Under the pieces are notes generated by a model. The model saw only the letters and a program-made list of their open reading frames with translations, had not been told where the DNA came from and did no database searches. From assembly GCA_034687125.1 (NCBI GenBank), contig JAQGBZ010000422.1, positions 1 through 50,764 of the forward strand: a DNA stretch of 50,764 nucleotides. Direction: 5' to 3'. The position numbers were made by a program, and so were the translations under genes. Source of the stretch: Neelides folsomi (taxonomy: Eukaryota; Arthropoda; Collembola; Neelipleona; Neelidae). This document shows, piece after piece, positions 38,884 to 50,764 of the stretch (its first letter is position 1; every line of letters starts with the position of its first letter).

Positions 38884-41069
38884 TCATACTGCTCTCTTAG
38901 CTTCGAATTTCTGCATTCTTTCAAGAATTACGGGTCTGAAGTGTCGAATCAGGCCCTGAATAATCAATCAATTCATCGAGTCAATTAATTTGTTTTAGCT
39001 CTCAACTTTGGAGGACATTTCATTAAATCATTTACATTAAACTTGACAAACAATCAAGAAATGAGGAAAGATAAATAAGATATATTTCAATAAATGAAGT
39101 TTATACCTGAACTGGCCATGCAGCACCATCCCCAAGGGCGCATATGGTGTGCCCTTCAATTTGCTTACTTATTTCCCAAAGCATGTCAATTTCGTCTGAT
39201 TTCGCTTCTCCTTTCACTAAATATTTAAAAATTAAATTGGCGAATTCTATAAAAAATAATGTTATTTTGAAAATACCAAAACGAGCCATAATTTTATTCA
39301 TCCATCCAACGCCTTCTCGACAAGGTGTACACTGGCCGCATGACTCATGTTTATAAAATTCAATGAGTCTGTGAATCGCTTTGATGACATCTGTTTGCTT
39401 ATTCATCACAATTAGAGCCGCTGTTCCAAGTCCTGTTTGAGCAGCAACAAGTCCGTCAAAGTCCATTGGAACATCGTCACAAACACTATTAAGAAGGAAG
39501 ATGAAAAGTCATTGTAAAATACTTTAATCATCTTGTTTAATAAAAACATTGCATTCTTATTATTAATTAGTTTGGATGAGCTGACAATAATGCCTTTTAG
39601 GAATAATTGGAGTAGATGACCCTCCTGGGATGACACCAAGCAAATTATCCCATCCACCAATAATTCCTCCTGCATGTCGCTCAATAAGGTCTCTGAAAAA
39701 CCAGAATGTTGACAATGAAATGCGATTTCACTAATTTACATTCTACTTCTACTTTTAGGCTTATAAGTTTTAAAAATCGATTAGACTTTAAAAAGGTGAA
39801 AATTCGTACTTAAGGGGAATGGACATTTCCTCTTCGACGGTGCAAGGATTGTTAACATGACCGGAAATATTAAATAGTTTTGTTCCGGAGTTTCTTGCTC
39901 GGCCAAAGCTGAGGAACCATGGGCCGCCACGACGACAAATAGTTGGAGCTACAGCGACTGTTTCTACATTTGCTACAGTGGTTGGACAACCGAAGACTCC
40001 AATGTCTGCAGGAAACGGAGGCTTCAGCCTTGGCTTTCCCTAATTAATTACATTTTGAATTACATTATTTGGAGATTAAACATTAAAAGTAGATACAAAC
40101 TTTAAAGTAGTTTCAATTATTGTTGTAAATACTTGTTTTCCTTCAAGTGATTCAATAAGGGCTGTTTCTTCTCCGCAAATGTAAGCACCTGCACCTCGAT
40201 GCATAAAAACATCAAAGTCATATCCGGACCCACAAGCGTTTTTCCCGATAAGTCCATTAGCGTACGCCTAAAATTTAATAAAATTATTATTAAAAGAAAT
40301 TATTTAGGATTCATATCGGATTATTTTGGGTGAATTTACCTCGTTGATTGCAACTTGCATATTTGAAGCTTCATTGTAGAATTCTCCTCTGATATAAATA
40401 TACGCAGCTCTGGCTCCCATACATCTTCCAGCGACAAGACATCCTTCAACGAGCTTGTGAGGATCGTGTCTCATAATCTCCCGATCTTTACATGTTCCAG
40501 GTTCTCCTTCGTCAGCATTCACAACCAAGTATTTCGGCCTAATAAATTAATATATTCTTTATTTATTTTTAATTAATTAATTCATAATTTAAAGTATAAA
40601 AATCTTAAATTGTGTTTGACCTTCCATCACTCGGTTTGTTCATAAAACTCCACTTCATGCCAGTGGGGAATCCCGCTCCTCCACGACCACGGAGTCCCGA
40701 AACTTTGATTTCGTTTATAATCCATTCGACACCTTTGTTGAGGATTTCTTTCGTCTTGTACCAATCCCCCCTCTTTAAAGCCCCCTTCAATCTCCAATCA
40801 TGACGTCCGTATAAATTAGTGAAAATCCTATCTTCGTCCTTAAGTGGCCCATATTTATCCTAGAAAAAATATCGTATTTTTATTACCTAAATCAAAAATA
40901 AAATAAACCTAGTTTACAAAATGATAACAATGGTAAATACCTTCGGTGGTGGTGGCGGTGGAGGAGGTGGAAGATTCGATGAGTGACGAAGAATTTGCGG
41001 GGTTAAATTTTCATAATAACCTCTAACGAGCTGCGGCTGGAGTTTTTGCAACCGACTCAACGCTGACAT
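38884..41069 (-). CDS. NDUFV1: NDUFV1, 51-kDa core subunit of mitochondrial complex I (473 aa)
   Basis: Binds NADH, FMN and the N3 4Fe-4S cluster and takes the first electrons of complex I. Exons: 40941-41069, 40621-40859, 40340-40538, 40133-40267, 39810-40039, 39594-39692, 39277-39485, 39107-39216 and 38884-38955. All phases agree; the intron after 39594 has a GC donor. FMN/NADH site [13 protein letters not shown], then [16 protein letters not shown] and RGEFYNEA. N3 ligands C393, C396 and C399 (SCGQCTPC) and C439 (HTICALGD); the 40-residue spacing to the last Cys equals human. The first exon is a mitochondrial presequence ([19 protein letters not shown]) followed by nine prolines before the mature start [13 protein letters not shown]. 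Length is near human (464 aa). Sequence identity with human is high throughout the core. Confidence 0.97.
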
Positions 41070-43521
41070 TTTTTCTTCGATTAAAACCAAAAATCCAGAT
41101 GATATTTTTGAAGGTGGAGCGAATAACTAAAGCCCGCAACTTTAACACTACGGCAATCACAATACAAAAAAGCAATCTTCTCTTCACTCACCGTTACATA
41201 ACATCTCCCATCATATCTCTTTTGCATATTATATAACAGTATTAAAGTAATGTTTATTAATTTTTTGTTTTAAAAATCATTTGATAAATTGAACTAATGA
41301 TTATTATTTGATCAAAACTTATATCGGTTAATATAAGCTCGATGATAAGCTCCATGAGGAATTTTCCATAATTTATTACACATGTTCATGCTTTTATTAT
41401 TAAGTTTTAATATTAGCAAATTTCTTCTTCATTAATTTTAATTAATTTTTGTGTATTCGTATCGGATTAAATTTTTCATTTTCATTTTTATGCAATGCAA
41501 TGCAAAATGCAATGTAAAGGTACGGTAGGTAATATGGAATGAAATAGAAAGGGAGAATTGCGAACTGAGAACTCCTCTATGAAACCAAAAATAAGATATA
41601 AAGCCAGAGGGATTCCGAGAAAAGAGATGTCAGTGGTTGGGGTATATGACTAACATACATTTATATGAAGTCCATTAGGTTTTAGGTTTAGTCATTTCAC
41701 TCCAAATCAAATCCCCTTCTAATATTCTTAATACACTAACTAACCAATATTATTGGAATGTTCAATTCTCATTAACCCTTTGTTTCCATTTACAGTTAGT
41801 GTCGTTTTACACTTTTATACATAAATTTCATAATACGGCGTTGAAAATGGGACGTTGACGGATCCAAGTCGAAGTCATTGACGTAAGTCAAGTCTTTTTT
41901 TTAATTCTGATCGGCCAAGGGAGTTTCTATAAAAAAAATTCATTGTTTTCCTTTCTCACAAGTTCCACAACTTGTCACAAGTTTAACCAGTTACTTTATT
42001 CTCACTGTTCGATCAAAAGAGAAAAAGTACGAGCTAACCTTGTGTGCATTTTGTTCTTTCAATTTGTAATTCGACTATGTAATTAGTAATTGGTCTAATC
42101 TAGTTGACATATTCATCACCTCTGTGCCTGTGTTGTGAAAATCAATTTCAATGAACAAATCCCATTTCTTGGTAATCTTTTATTAAAGTTAAATTATTTG
42201 TTTAGGGTTTTAAAATTTTAAAGTAAGACTAACAAATTTTGGGCTATAATTATATTTATTTATCAAAGAAATCTTAATATCATTTCAAGCATAGTTCATT
42301 AGAGAAATGTACATTTTTAACATTGATACTCCGCTTATTATTATTCGATATTTTAAGTCTTCTTCAACATCCGTTTCATGCTAAAATAGTGGCAAGTCCT
42401 AGTCACACCCTTCATTCATTAATTCATTAACACCACATTATCTTAAATTATTATTAAAGAGAAATTAGATATTAGCTACATACTTTTATAATGTATACGA
42501 AGTATATGGGAAATCAAATCGGGGGATTTTTAGGGAGAGAAAAGGAAGTGTAATTTGAATTTTAAATCAATCAAAAATCATTCTATTTATATTGTAATCA
42601 CAATTTACATATAAGCTACATACAGATACTTTCAACCAAGCTCATTCTTATAACAAATGTAACAAAATTTATTTTTGTATTTAAATATCATTCCTAAAGT
42701 TAATATAATTTTATTCAAGTTCAAGTCAAATTGTTGCCTTTGTCTAGATCTTTAAGTCAATATATTCTTTATTACAACAGAAATTGGAGGATTTTCAACA
42801 CATTTTATCTATTTACTTTTATTACTGTAATACTGTATTAGGGTTGGTTTATAGTTTTTGTAAAATCCAGCGAATATTAACAAAGGACAAAGTTGAGCTC
42901 ATTGTGATTGTCAACTTCAAGACTCTGACATTAAACAACATTAACAAGTAAAACATAAGTAATATTATAGAATAAACATCCTGTTAACTTGTAGAGGTGT
43001 ATTATTTGTATTCTAAAACGTCGACTGACACTTTTCTATCAAAACTAATAACTAATATTACAGAGATTTTATTACTGCACATAAAACATCTTTATATTCT
43101 TTCTATAAAGCTTGTAAAAGTTATATAGGAGGAACATTGAGTATAGTCTGAGATTTAAGTGTCAACCATTTATCTTACTGTAAACAAAAGGACTGAATCA
43201 TCACCACACTCAAGTTGTTTATCCTGAGTATTACACTTGTTTCTATTCACTATAATGTATACAAAATGTACAAGTTTGAAAAGAGAGAATTTTTGTAATA
43301 GTTATAGATAAGGAAGGGGGAAATACATTTACATAAACATTTTGTACATAAAGTCTCTTGATAGCGAAATAAAACTAACGGACCATAAATAATTCGTAAA
43401 TAAAGGAAGGGAAAAGAGAAGATGATTAGGATTGCGAAAAAGGGAGACATCGAGGGAATTTTTTTTTACTTATCCTTCTCTCTGTGCTAATATTCAGTTT
43501 CCATTTATTTTCCTCTTACAG
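41070..43521. other. Divergent intergenic space, NDUFV1 to BCR
   Basis: Should hold the NDUFV1 promoter on the left and the BCR promoter and a non-coding first exon on the right. A good acceptor (TTTTCCTCTTACAG) ends at 43521, opening the exon that contains the BCR start. AT-rich; no other gene or repeat recognised. Confidence 0.45.
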
Positions 43522-43571
43522 TTGTCGACCACGGTTCGAGATTGGTTCTTGATTCAAGATTTTTGAAAAAA

Positions 43572-43592
43572 ATGGATAAGATTCGAAGATGA
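43572..43592 (+). promoter_or_regulatory. uORF overlapping the BCR start codon (ATGA)
   Basis: ATG at 43572 opens a six-codon frame (MDKIRR) whose TGA stop (43590-43592) overlaps the BCR ATG (43589-43591) by two bases. The uORF start is preceded by A-rich sequence (A at -3), a fair initiation context. Such overlap would force reinitiation or leaky scanning for BCR. Confidence 0.6.
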
Positions 43593-46500
43593 GTGCCATA
43601 AGTGATTTCAATAAAGTTTGGCTCCAGAAATGTCCCGGGAGCGAACTTCCGGCAGCTTGGGAAGAAGATGTCAAAACCAATTTGGCCAAACATAAAAAAC
43701 GCGTGTCGGAATTACAAGATGAATTGAAAGAAGAGGAGCTCTATGTTGAATTCCTCGAATCGCTCCTCGAGGAAGTTGAAAAACGAAAAGGGGAAAATGG
43801 AGGGCCATCCAAACCCATGGTCGACCAACCTTTGACCTCAGGGCGAGGGAAGGAAATCGAAGAGGCCATTGAAGGGACCATTGAGCACAGATCAAGAAAA
43901 GTTGATAAACAAACTGAGCCAATTACTCCGACGGACGACGACGATGACGAGGATGATGATGACGAAGAAGACACCAGCAACGAGAAGGCTGACGAAGAGA
44001 AACAAGCAGAGGAAGAGGTGATTGGAGAAGAACGAGACAACAAGGAATTGACCGATGATGGTCACTTTGTGACAGTAATCAAAGTCAATGGGTTTGAGAA
44101 GGAATTGAATAATAAAGGCGGTTCTAGTCACCAACCTCCTCCTCGCCCTCAAAATAAAAGTCCGGAGGAAGGGGGAAGAAATAAAAAAGTTCCTCCAAGA
44201 CCTCCTCCTAAAAGCTTCAAGTTCTTTGATAAAGACTCTCGCCCGTCTCCTTCCCTTGATATCTCCGATGAAAAAATTATCAATTCGAGTTGTAGTAGTT
44301 TTGGGCAGCAGGGCGGAGAGGGCGGAAGTCAGAATCAGCCAAGTTCACTGAGAGGAAAGAGACAAATTGAACGTCCGGTCATTTTTGATTCAAAGAAAGG
44401 GAGTAGAGAAGATTTGGAACAAATCGACCAGACACCTTATTACTCAAAAGTAGGGCCAAAGAATCCAGGAGGGAAGCCAAGATATGAAGGGAGTCGCTTT
44501 CCTCTTCCTTCACTTCCAATAGTGCCGGTGCCGGTATCTGCAGAGCCAAACGATTTGGACGAGAATAGGCGAAAAGGAAGCATCGGTAAGAATAATATTA
44601 TTCCGCCTTCAGAGAGCCCTAAGGTTTCACGTTCAAAAATTCAAGAATTGGTTAATAAAATGGAATCGAGTCAAAAGCCGATGTTAATGGCCAAAAAGTT
44701 TGATCAACCGCAGTTGAGCAATAAGCCTTCGTTTAACAAAAGGACAAAACGACCTTTGTATCCGAAAGACCAGGATGAAATCGTGTCTGATTATGTTGAT
44801 CCTTGCGATGCAGAGTTTGAAGAGCAAATTTACGATTCTCCGCCACCTGAAGACATCGAGGACCTTCCGATTGAACCAATTCAACCTTTGAAGGAAGAAA
44901 TTAAAAAATTAAGTCTTGAGAAACCAAAAGAGAAAAAGAGGGGAAAAAATCAGAATAGAATTGTGAGAGATGGACATGAGGGAATGGACCTCGAAAATGA
45001 ACCAATGTACGACACCGTCGCCCCGGACCAAGATGACGATTATGTATTGTTGGACGAAGGAAATCAAACAGGATCTTCTAACAATTCCTTATTCAAAAAC
45101 GACTCTTCACTCCCTAGGGATAATAATCACCCTAGTGGAGAAGCTGCAGCCAATGATGGGCTTACGATAAAATCCCAAACTTCAATGTTATCCTCAGCTA
45201 CGACAAACAGTTCAGGAACAATGTCAGATACGGATTCTCCCTTACATCATGATAATTCAGAGTCGAGTGGAAAATCGTCGAATTATGTCAACATCGACTA
45301 CTTTTTAAAGTATTAACATTTATTCATTTATTATATTAACTACTTATAAATTAATAATTAAAGTAGAATCTTTTTAATTTACTCTAAATGAATTTTTTGG
45401 TTAAATTTTTATTACTAATTATTTAGGAAATCTAAAAGAAAAGATTCAAGAGCATCCGGAGAATCCGAGGATGAAGAGTCTGTATTACAAAGAGCAATTT
45501 CAATTGACCAAGAAGGAGATTCTCCAAATGACGAAAACCCCGAAGTTTATGAAATCGAGTCAGGTGAGAGATGTATAGAAAAATATAATTTTACTTGTTT
45601 AATTTTCTTAGCCTGTTTAAATTGCCTGCAATAACTTACATATTTAGTTTATAAGGTTCTAAAATATTCTAAATTTTGTAAAATGGTATTAATGAATATT
45701 TGTATAAAGGTCTCGGAAGCACAGGCGATCTTGCTCAATCCTCCCTCACAGACAGTTTTGGCAGAGATGGAAAGAACAGTCTGAGCAACATGCCGACAAT
45801 GACTGTAGCAGAAAATGAAAAGTTTGCCATATTTCGCTACATGCTTTCGAATATTGCTGAGAGCGAGAGTTCCTATGTTGAAGTCCTCAACGTGATGATC
45901 CAATACATGAAGGCCCTCAAAGCCACGATTTTGACTTCAAAGCCCGTCCTCTCCACAGACGACTTGAATATTATCTTTTACAAAATTCCCGAACTCTTCG
46001 CTCTTCATCAAAAGTTTTTAAATGGGATTCAGCATAAGGGGACAAAAACGAGTGTTGGGAGTCACTTTGAACTACTCGTAAGTTGATTTATTACCAAAAT
46101 TCTTTTCATTGCTTTTCTTATTGATTATTGAGAATATTCATGTACACTGAATCATTTTTTTTATTCAATGTTGTTTACATAACCTCAATAATTTATTTGT
46201 TTAAATTCCATTCTATGCTCTATAGATTGTTATATTTATTTTATGTGTTACTGTTTATGACCTTATAGAGTATAAATTAAACTATTTACTAATAGAAAGT
46301 TTAAAATATAATTTTACCTATTTAGGCAAGGGATGTTGGGCTGTATGGTTCCTTTCTTCAAAACTATTCGAGAGCTGTTGACACGGTTCGAAAGTGCAGT
46401 CAAAATAATCAAGACTTTGCCGAAATCACTCGAAGTATACGCTTACGGTCCATGAACAAAAACCAAGCCGTGTCACTCGAAACACTCCTTTACAGCCCAG

Positions 46501-49104
46501 TCTCGAGAATTCAGAAAAACATTGAAATTATTCAAGATCTTCTTAAATGTTTACCGGAATCTCATCCTGATTACAAACCTCTTAAAAATGCTCTGAGAGA
46601 CTTTCAATCCTTCCTGAGTGAATTCAAAATGATCCAACCTGAACAATTGTTCCAAGTTAGATTAATTCTCTTTTAATATTTTTTAATCATAATTTATTTT
46701 TTATATTTTTTCTGAGATTTTGAAATTTATTTCTAACATTCTATTTTTTGTTAAAGGGTCAAGACAGGAATCCGAGACATTTAGTCAAAAATTCATTCAT
46801 TGTTGAACTTTCTGAGGGTAATCGAAAATTACGGCATCTTTTCCTATTTAATGACGTATTACTCTGCGCTAAATATAAGGTAAAATTATAAATCTTACTT
46901 TTACAAAGGCAGAACAATGAAGTTATAAAAGTTATGATTTCGTTAATGTTAAATGTCTTCAATTTTTAAATAGGCCTCGGGAAAGGAGAAATTTACTTTT
47001 GAACTCAAATGGTACATTCCTGTGAATGAGTGTGCAGTTGTTGAAGAGAATTCAGAACCCCGTGAATCAGCTCCAATCAATTTGGTGGCATTGAGGTCTC
47101 AAGCTTCTACAGTTCGAGACCAAATCAAAAGACAAACTAGTCGAGATGATTCAAATTCAAAGGTACAATAATTAGACTTTCATTAAATTCCTTTTAACTA
47201 TTCTTCTTCATAAAGACCTATTAACCACAAAGATATTTGCGGTCAATTTAATAAATCCTTATTATTTTTTAGAAATCAAAAGCAGAAAAGCAACGTAAAA
47301 AGCTGGCAGAACTTGAGGCTCAACTTGTCCTCGCGTCTCCAAATTTAGTATTTAAAGTCAAGTCAACGAACGGACGATCTTTTACCTTTTTCCTATCTTC
47401 AGAATATGAACGAAGTCAATGGGTTGATGCAATTGATGCCCTTAGAGTAAGGAACCAAATCCATTGTTGATATTTACTAATATTGGTGGTTGTTTCATTA
47501 AATGTTTTCAAATTGAACAGTCAAGTCAACCATCGCCGTCTTCTCATTTGAGTATGACGGAATTGCAAGCTTGGCTTACTTCTTGCCGTAACCATTTGAA
47601 GACCAATATGGGATCGTATTTGCTTAGAACTGGAAGAGATGAGACGCTTCTGGTTGGAGACTTTTACATCCTTATTGGGCAGTTAAAGGGGATTTCTCGT
47701 CCTGCTGGTATTAATATTACTTTAGTTTACAAAACTGTTTGTATTTTATAAAATTTCTTTAAAAATTAATGTCTTTATTAAATTCTATTTAGATTTGTAC
47801 GTCTGCGTTGAGGTTGATTCGTATGGGCATTTCTTCCGAAAGGCAAAAACAAAGATGATTTGTGAGAGCACGCAACCATGTTGGAACCAAGATTTCGTTA
47901 TTGAACTCGAAGGAGCTCAAAATTTAAGAATTTTGCTTTACGAAGATCATCCACGTCAAGGAACTTTAATTAGAGCAAAAGCCACTATTGAGGTTTGCAC
48001 ACAATAAATAAAGTTTTTTTATATTAAATTTTCAATTTAATAAGTATTTTGATTTAATCGTATTCATATTCTAGCTAAATCGGAATTGGATGTCTTCAAC
48101 AATGAGTGAGAGAAAAATCGAACTACAAGATTATGTTCTCACAACGTCGACCAAGTTCGTTCCATTTGAAATGACTATTAGAAGAGTACCAACGGCAAAA
48201 CCTGCAGGACTTTTTGGTGCCAAAATATCGCAAGTTCTTAAGTAAGACTTTTCATTTCTCAATTATCTAAATTATTGATTCAATCAAGCAGAATTAAATA
48301 TTTTTCAAAATAATTTATTTATCATATTTCTGAATAGGAGAGAAAAGAGGCAAATTCCATTCATCCTTACAAGTTGTGTGAGAGAAGTCGAAAGGAGGGG
48401 AATTAACGAAGTTGGAATTTACCGAGTTTCTGGTTCTGCTTCAGATGTTTCACGTCTCAAAAAAGCCTTTGAAACGAGTAATTTTTTAAATTTGGTTTCT
48501 ATTTGTGTAATTAGATTTTTATTTAGATTTTTAAATAATTTTTTAAATAATTTTATTAATAGACTCTTACGAAGCTGAACAATTTTTGAAAGAAGTTGAC
48601 ATTCACTCTGTCACTGGAACATTAAAACTCTATATGAGGGAATTGCCCGAAGCCCTATTTACAGATGAGCTGTATCCAAAATTCTTCGAGGCTTTTAATA
48701 TGCAGGAGCAAGAATTGAAGAAGAAACAACTTCTTCAACTTTTCTCAACACTCCCACCAATTAACCAACATTTAATAGTATTCCTCCTCGATCACATGGT
48801 CAGGTAAATAACCGTCGAAAATGAAATAAAATCTTTTTTAAATTCAGAATTCAATTAATAGTTTTTGATAGAGATATTAATGTATGATTTATATAGGGTA
48901 AACAATCACGAGAACCACAACAAAATGTCTCTTCATAATATGGCAACTGTTTTTGGACCAACGCTTCTTCGACCAGGAGCTAAAGCAGAAGGAATTGGCA
49001 ATGCTGATCTCTTGGCAGCCGGAACTGTTGATGTAATGGCACAGGCAGGAATCCTTTACTTTTTTCTTAGCAGAAGAGCTAATGGTGAACCTTTGCAAGT
49101 TTGA
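43589..49104 (+). CDS. BCR: BCR-type RhoGEF/RhoGAP protein (1394 aa)
   Basis: BCR both activates and switches off Rho/Rac GTPases. Exons: 43589-45309, 45427-45563, 45710-46077, 46326-46655, 46757-46879, 46974-47162, 47273-47446, 47521-47707, 47793-47992, 48075-48241, 48338-48477, 48563-48803 and 48897-49104, all in phase. Residues 1-72 match the BCR oligomerisation coiled coil ([26 protein letters not shown]), which ABR lacks. A long disordered part (73-575) holds an Asp/Glu run, Pro-rich SH3-type sites and tyrosine motifs, including YVNI at 566-569 (Grb2-type). Then DH (about 650-845; [13 protein letters not shown]), PH (about 853-1015), C2 (about 1060-1150; [18 protein letters not shown]) and RhoGAP (about 1200-1390) with the arginine finger R1228 in GIYRVSG and [18 protein letters not shown]. 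Vertebrate BCR has 1271 residues; the excess is in the disordered part. Confidence 0.96.
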
Positions 49105-50589
49105 AAAGAAAATCCTCAGAGAATATGAACAAAGAATTTTTATAATTATGATTAGATTTTTACGTATTATTGCTTATTTAATTTAAATTCGCTAAATAAT
49201 TTTAAGGAACTTTACGAATGCATGGTTAGGATTGTTTCCGTGCTTGTCCCTATTTTATGTATATAAATACACATTGAGAAATAATGAATGGAATTTTTAA
49301 AATATCCCTACTTAATTTACCTTACGACAGTTTGGCCATTAATTATGATCGGTATTATAATTTTAAGTAAGAATTTATAATAATTCCTAAAATTTTCAAA
49401 CGAAGTTTAACGAAGCTTTTTTTATTTATTTGTCATTAGATAAATAGTAATTAAACAACTATGATTGTTTTAAAGTTAATTATTAAACTATACGGGAAAA
49501 ACAAGAAATGTTCTTGGTTGTGTGAATTTTTATTATGAATACTTTTATTGTTGTATAATTTCTAGATATTATAAACATTTATTTGCTCGTAGCTCCTGTA
49601 TTGGGTGAGATAAAATGAAAGCTAGCGGTTAGTGAATTTGGAGTTTGCTAATTTTTGTACGAGTGTAACTGAGATTTAACGAGTCAGGTTCGTAATTTAC
49701 AACTTGTATATTTTGTTAATAATTGAAGTAGGATAATCTACCTGGTATATCACCTACTTAAACGATAGTTTAAAAATATTAAAAACGGCAATATAAAATT
49801 CAATTTCTACCAAAAAGGTTAAATCGTCAAAATTGTTTTGTACGACTACTAAAATCAATTTAATTATTTCGTATATTTTTAAGCTTCCTAGTCAATTTCA
49901 TAGTTAAAGGAAGACATAGACTGTTTATTTCAACTAAAATAGAAATGCCCTTATTTTTATTAAAAAAAATACATAAGTAGTATTGTTAATATTAGTGTAA
50001 AATAATTCCCTTAAAAATTAAAAACCACTCAAAATTTTCCAATCTTGACGATATTCCACAACGCGACTCAACATTAAATATAATCCAATTTTCAAACGAA
50101 CTAAACTTATGGTCCAAATCGAAAAGACTGGTGTTCCAAATTAGACTTGAAAGTTCTTCAACGTTCCATCCTCTTAATGTTTGTTTTTAGTGAATTTGGT
50201 CTTAAGTTTAAGTGCCATTAAGAATTGATTATTTACTTACTCGTGTTATTATTTTACGTAAATAGGTTAAGTATTTGTAAATGAGTATATGGTCTACCCT
50301 CTACTTTAATGTACATTTTTGTAATAATGTTTGTAATACCTAAATAAATTACTTCAATTTATACCATATATTCATTTTAATTGCATATAATTTATTATAA
50401 AATTTCTTACATGATCAATAATAAGTACAGGGAGGGCCATAAGTATCTTTCTTTTTTTAATGGGCAACCATTTTAATGTGATTAAAGATAATAATCTTTA
50501 AACATCGGCGATTTATATTAAATGTATCCATCTACTATGAAGCAAACTAAAAACTGATATGGTCAAAGCGTAAATAAACGACAGCTTCT
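49105..50589. other. BCR 3' UTR and intergenic sequence
   Basis: No coding exon recognised. Very AT-rich; several ATAAA-like hexamers, with AATAAA at about 50344. The BCR 3' end cannot be placed from sequence alone. Confidence 0.4.
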
Positions 50590-50764
50590 TTGAGAAAGCG
50601 CGAAGTTTGGAATGCAATGGATAGGACGGGGCTCGACGATGCGCTTTTCCATGTCCTCCACGCTCTTCAGATCTCACTCTCTTGAAATTCTTTTTATGGG
50701 GTTTTGTCAAAAGCAAGGTTTACGCCAAGATTCCATCAACACTTGATGAAATCAGGCTGGAATA
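50590..50764 (+). pseudogene. Decayed Tc1/mariner-like transposase fragment (runs off window)
   Basis: From 50652 to the window end one plus frame reads PPRSSDLTLLKFFLWG and then FVKSKVYAKIPSTLDE, which matches the C-terminal part of many invertebrate Tc1/mariner-superfamily transposases (pattern WPPRSPDLTPLDFFLWG). Just upstream (about 50602-50628) another frame gives KFGMQWIGRGS, resembling the preceding WIGRG segment, so a frameshift divides them. This marks an old, inactive copy. The rest of the element lies beyond the window or is lost. Confidence 0.7.

Noticed and set aside
43671..44152. Serine-rich minus-strand ORFs in the BCR first exon
   Set aside because: They mirror the Asp/Glu-rich coding run (GAC/GAT/GAG) of BCR and have no other support.
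50513..50716. Minus-strand 67-residue basic ORF
   Set aside because: It is the reverse of the transposase relic, whose plus-strand reading matches a known pattern.

Overview
The window is animal nuclear DNA: AT-rich, with intron-rich protein genes on both strands, introns mostly of about 50-500 bases with GT-AG ends, and no bacterial features. The gene content (two-KH Nova-like protein, KAT8/MOF, CLASP, GSKIP, TMCC, class III transmembrane adenylyl cyclase of the type 2/4/7 kind, TMEM18, Tribbles, NDUFV1, BCR) is conserved across metazoa. Compact spacing and low GC would suit an invertebrate, perhaps an arthropod such as a springtail, copepod or mite, but nothing here fixes the lineage. All gene models were built by hand from splice-site consensus, reading-frame continuity across introns and recalled family sequences; exon joins were checked for phase but not against RNA.

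Layout. 0.1-0.6 kb (-): an unrecognised four-exon small gene. 0.87-3.4 kb (+): Nova/pasilla-like splicing factor. 5.2-7.1 kb (-): unrecognised single-pass membrane protein. 7.8-10.0 kb (-): KAT8. 11.0-17.1 kb (-): CLASP without TOG1, with an inverted-repeat mobile element in its last intron. 18.5-19.0 kb (+): GSKIP, followed within 183 bases by TMCC (19.2-21.7 kb, +). 24.2-29.4 kb (-): adenylyl cyclase, head to head with TMEM18 (29.5-32.1 kb, +); the two start codons are 81 bases apart. 33.8-37.7 kb (+): Tribbles pseudokinase. 38.9-41.1 kb (-): NDUFV1. 43.6-49.1 kb (+): BCR with its N-terminal coiled coil. The right edge (50.6-50.8 kb) holds a decayed transposase.

These genes do not form a pathway or operon; the neighbourhood looks like ordinary compact animal synteny. 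Shared arrangements are the divergent pairs (small gene/Nova, CLASP/GSKIP, cyclase/TMEM18), which probably share promoters, and convergent pairs with short intergenic spaces. I found no CRISPR array, prokaryotic mobile system, rRNA or tRNA. The most unusual items are the hidden small gene, the near-perfect 101-base inverted repeat inside CLASP, the reinitiation-like uORF directly overlapping the BCR start codon, a non-canonical GC-AG intron in NDUFV1, and short linear motifs kept or moved in Tribbles and BCR.
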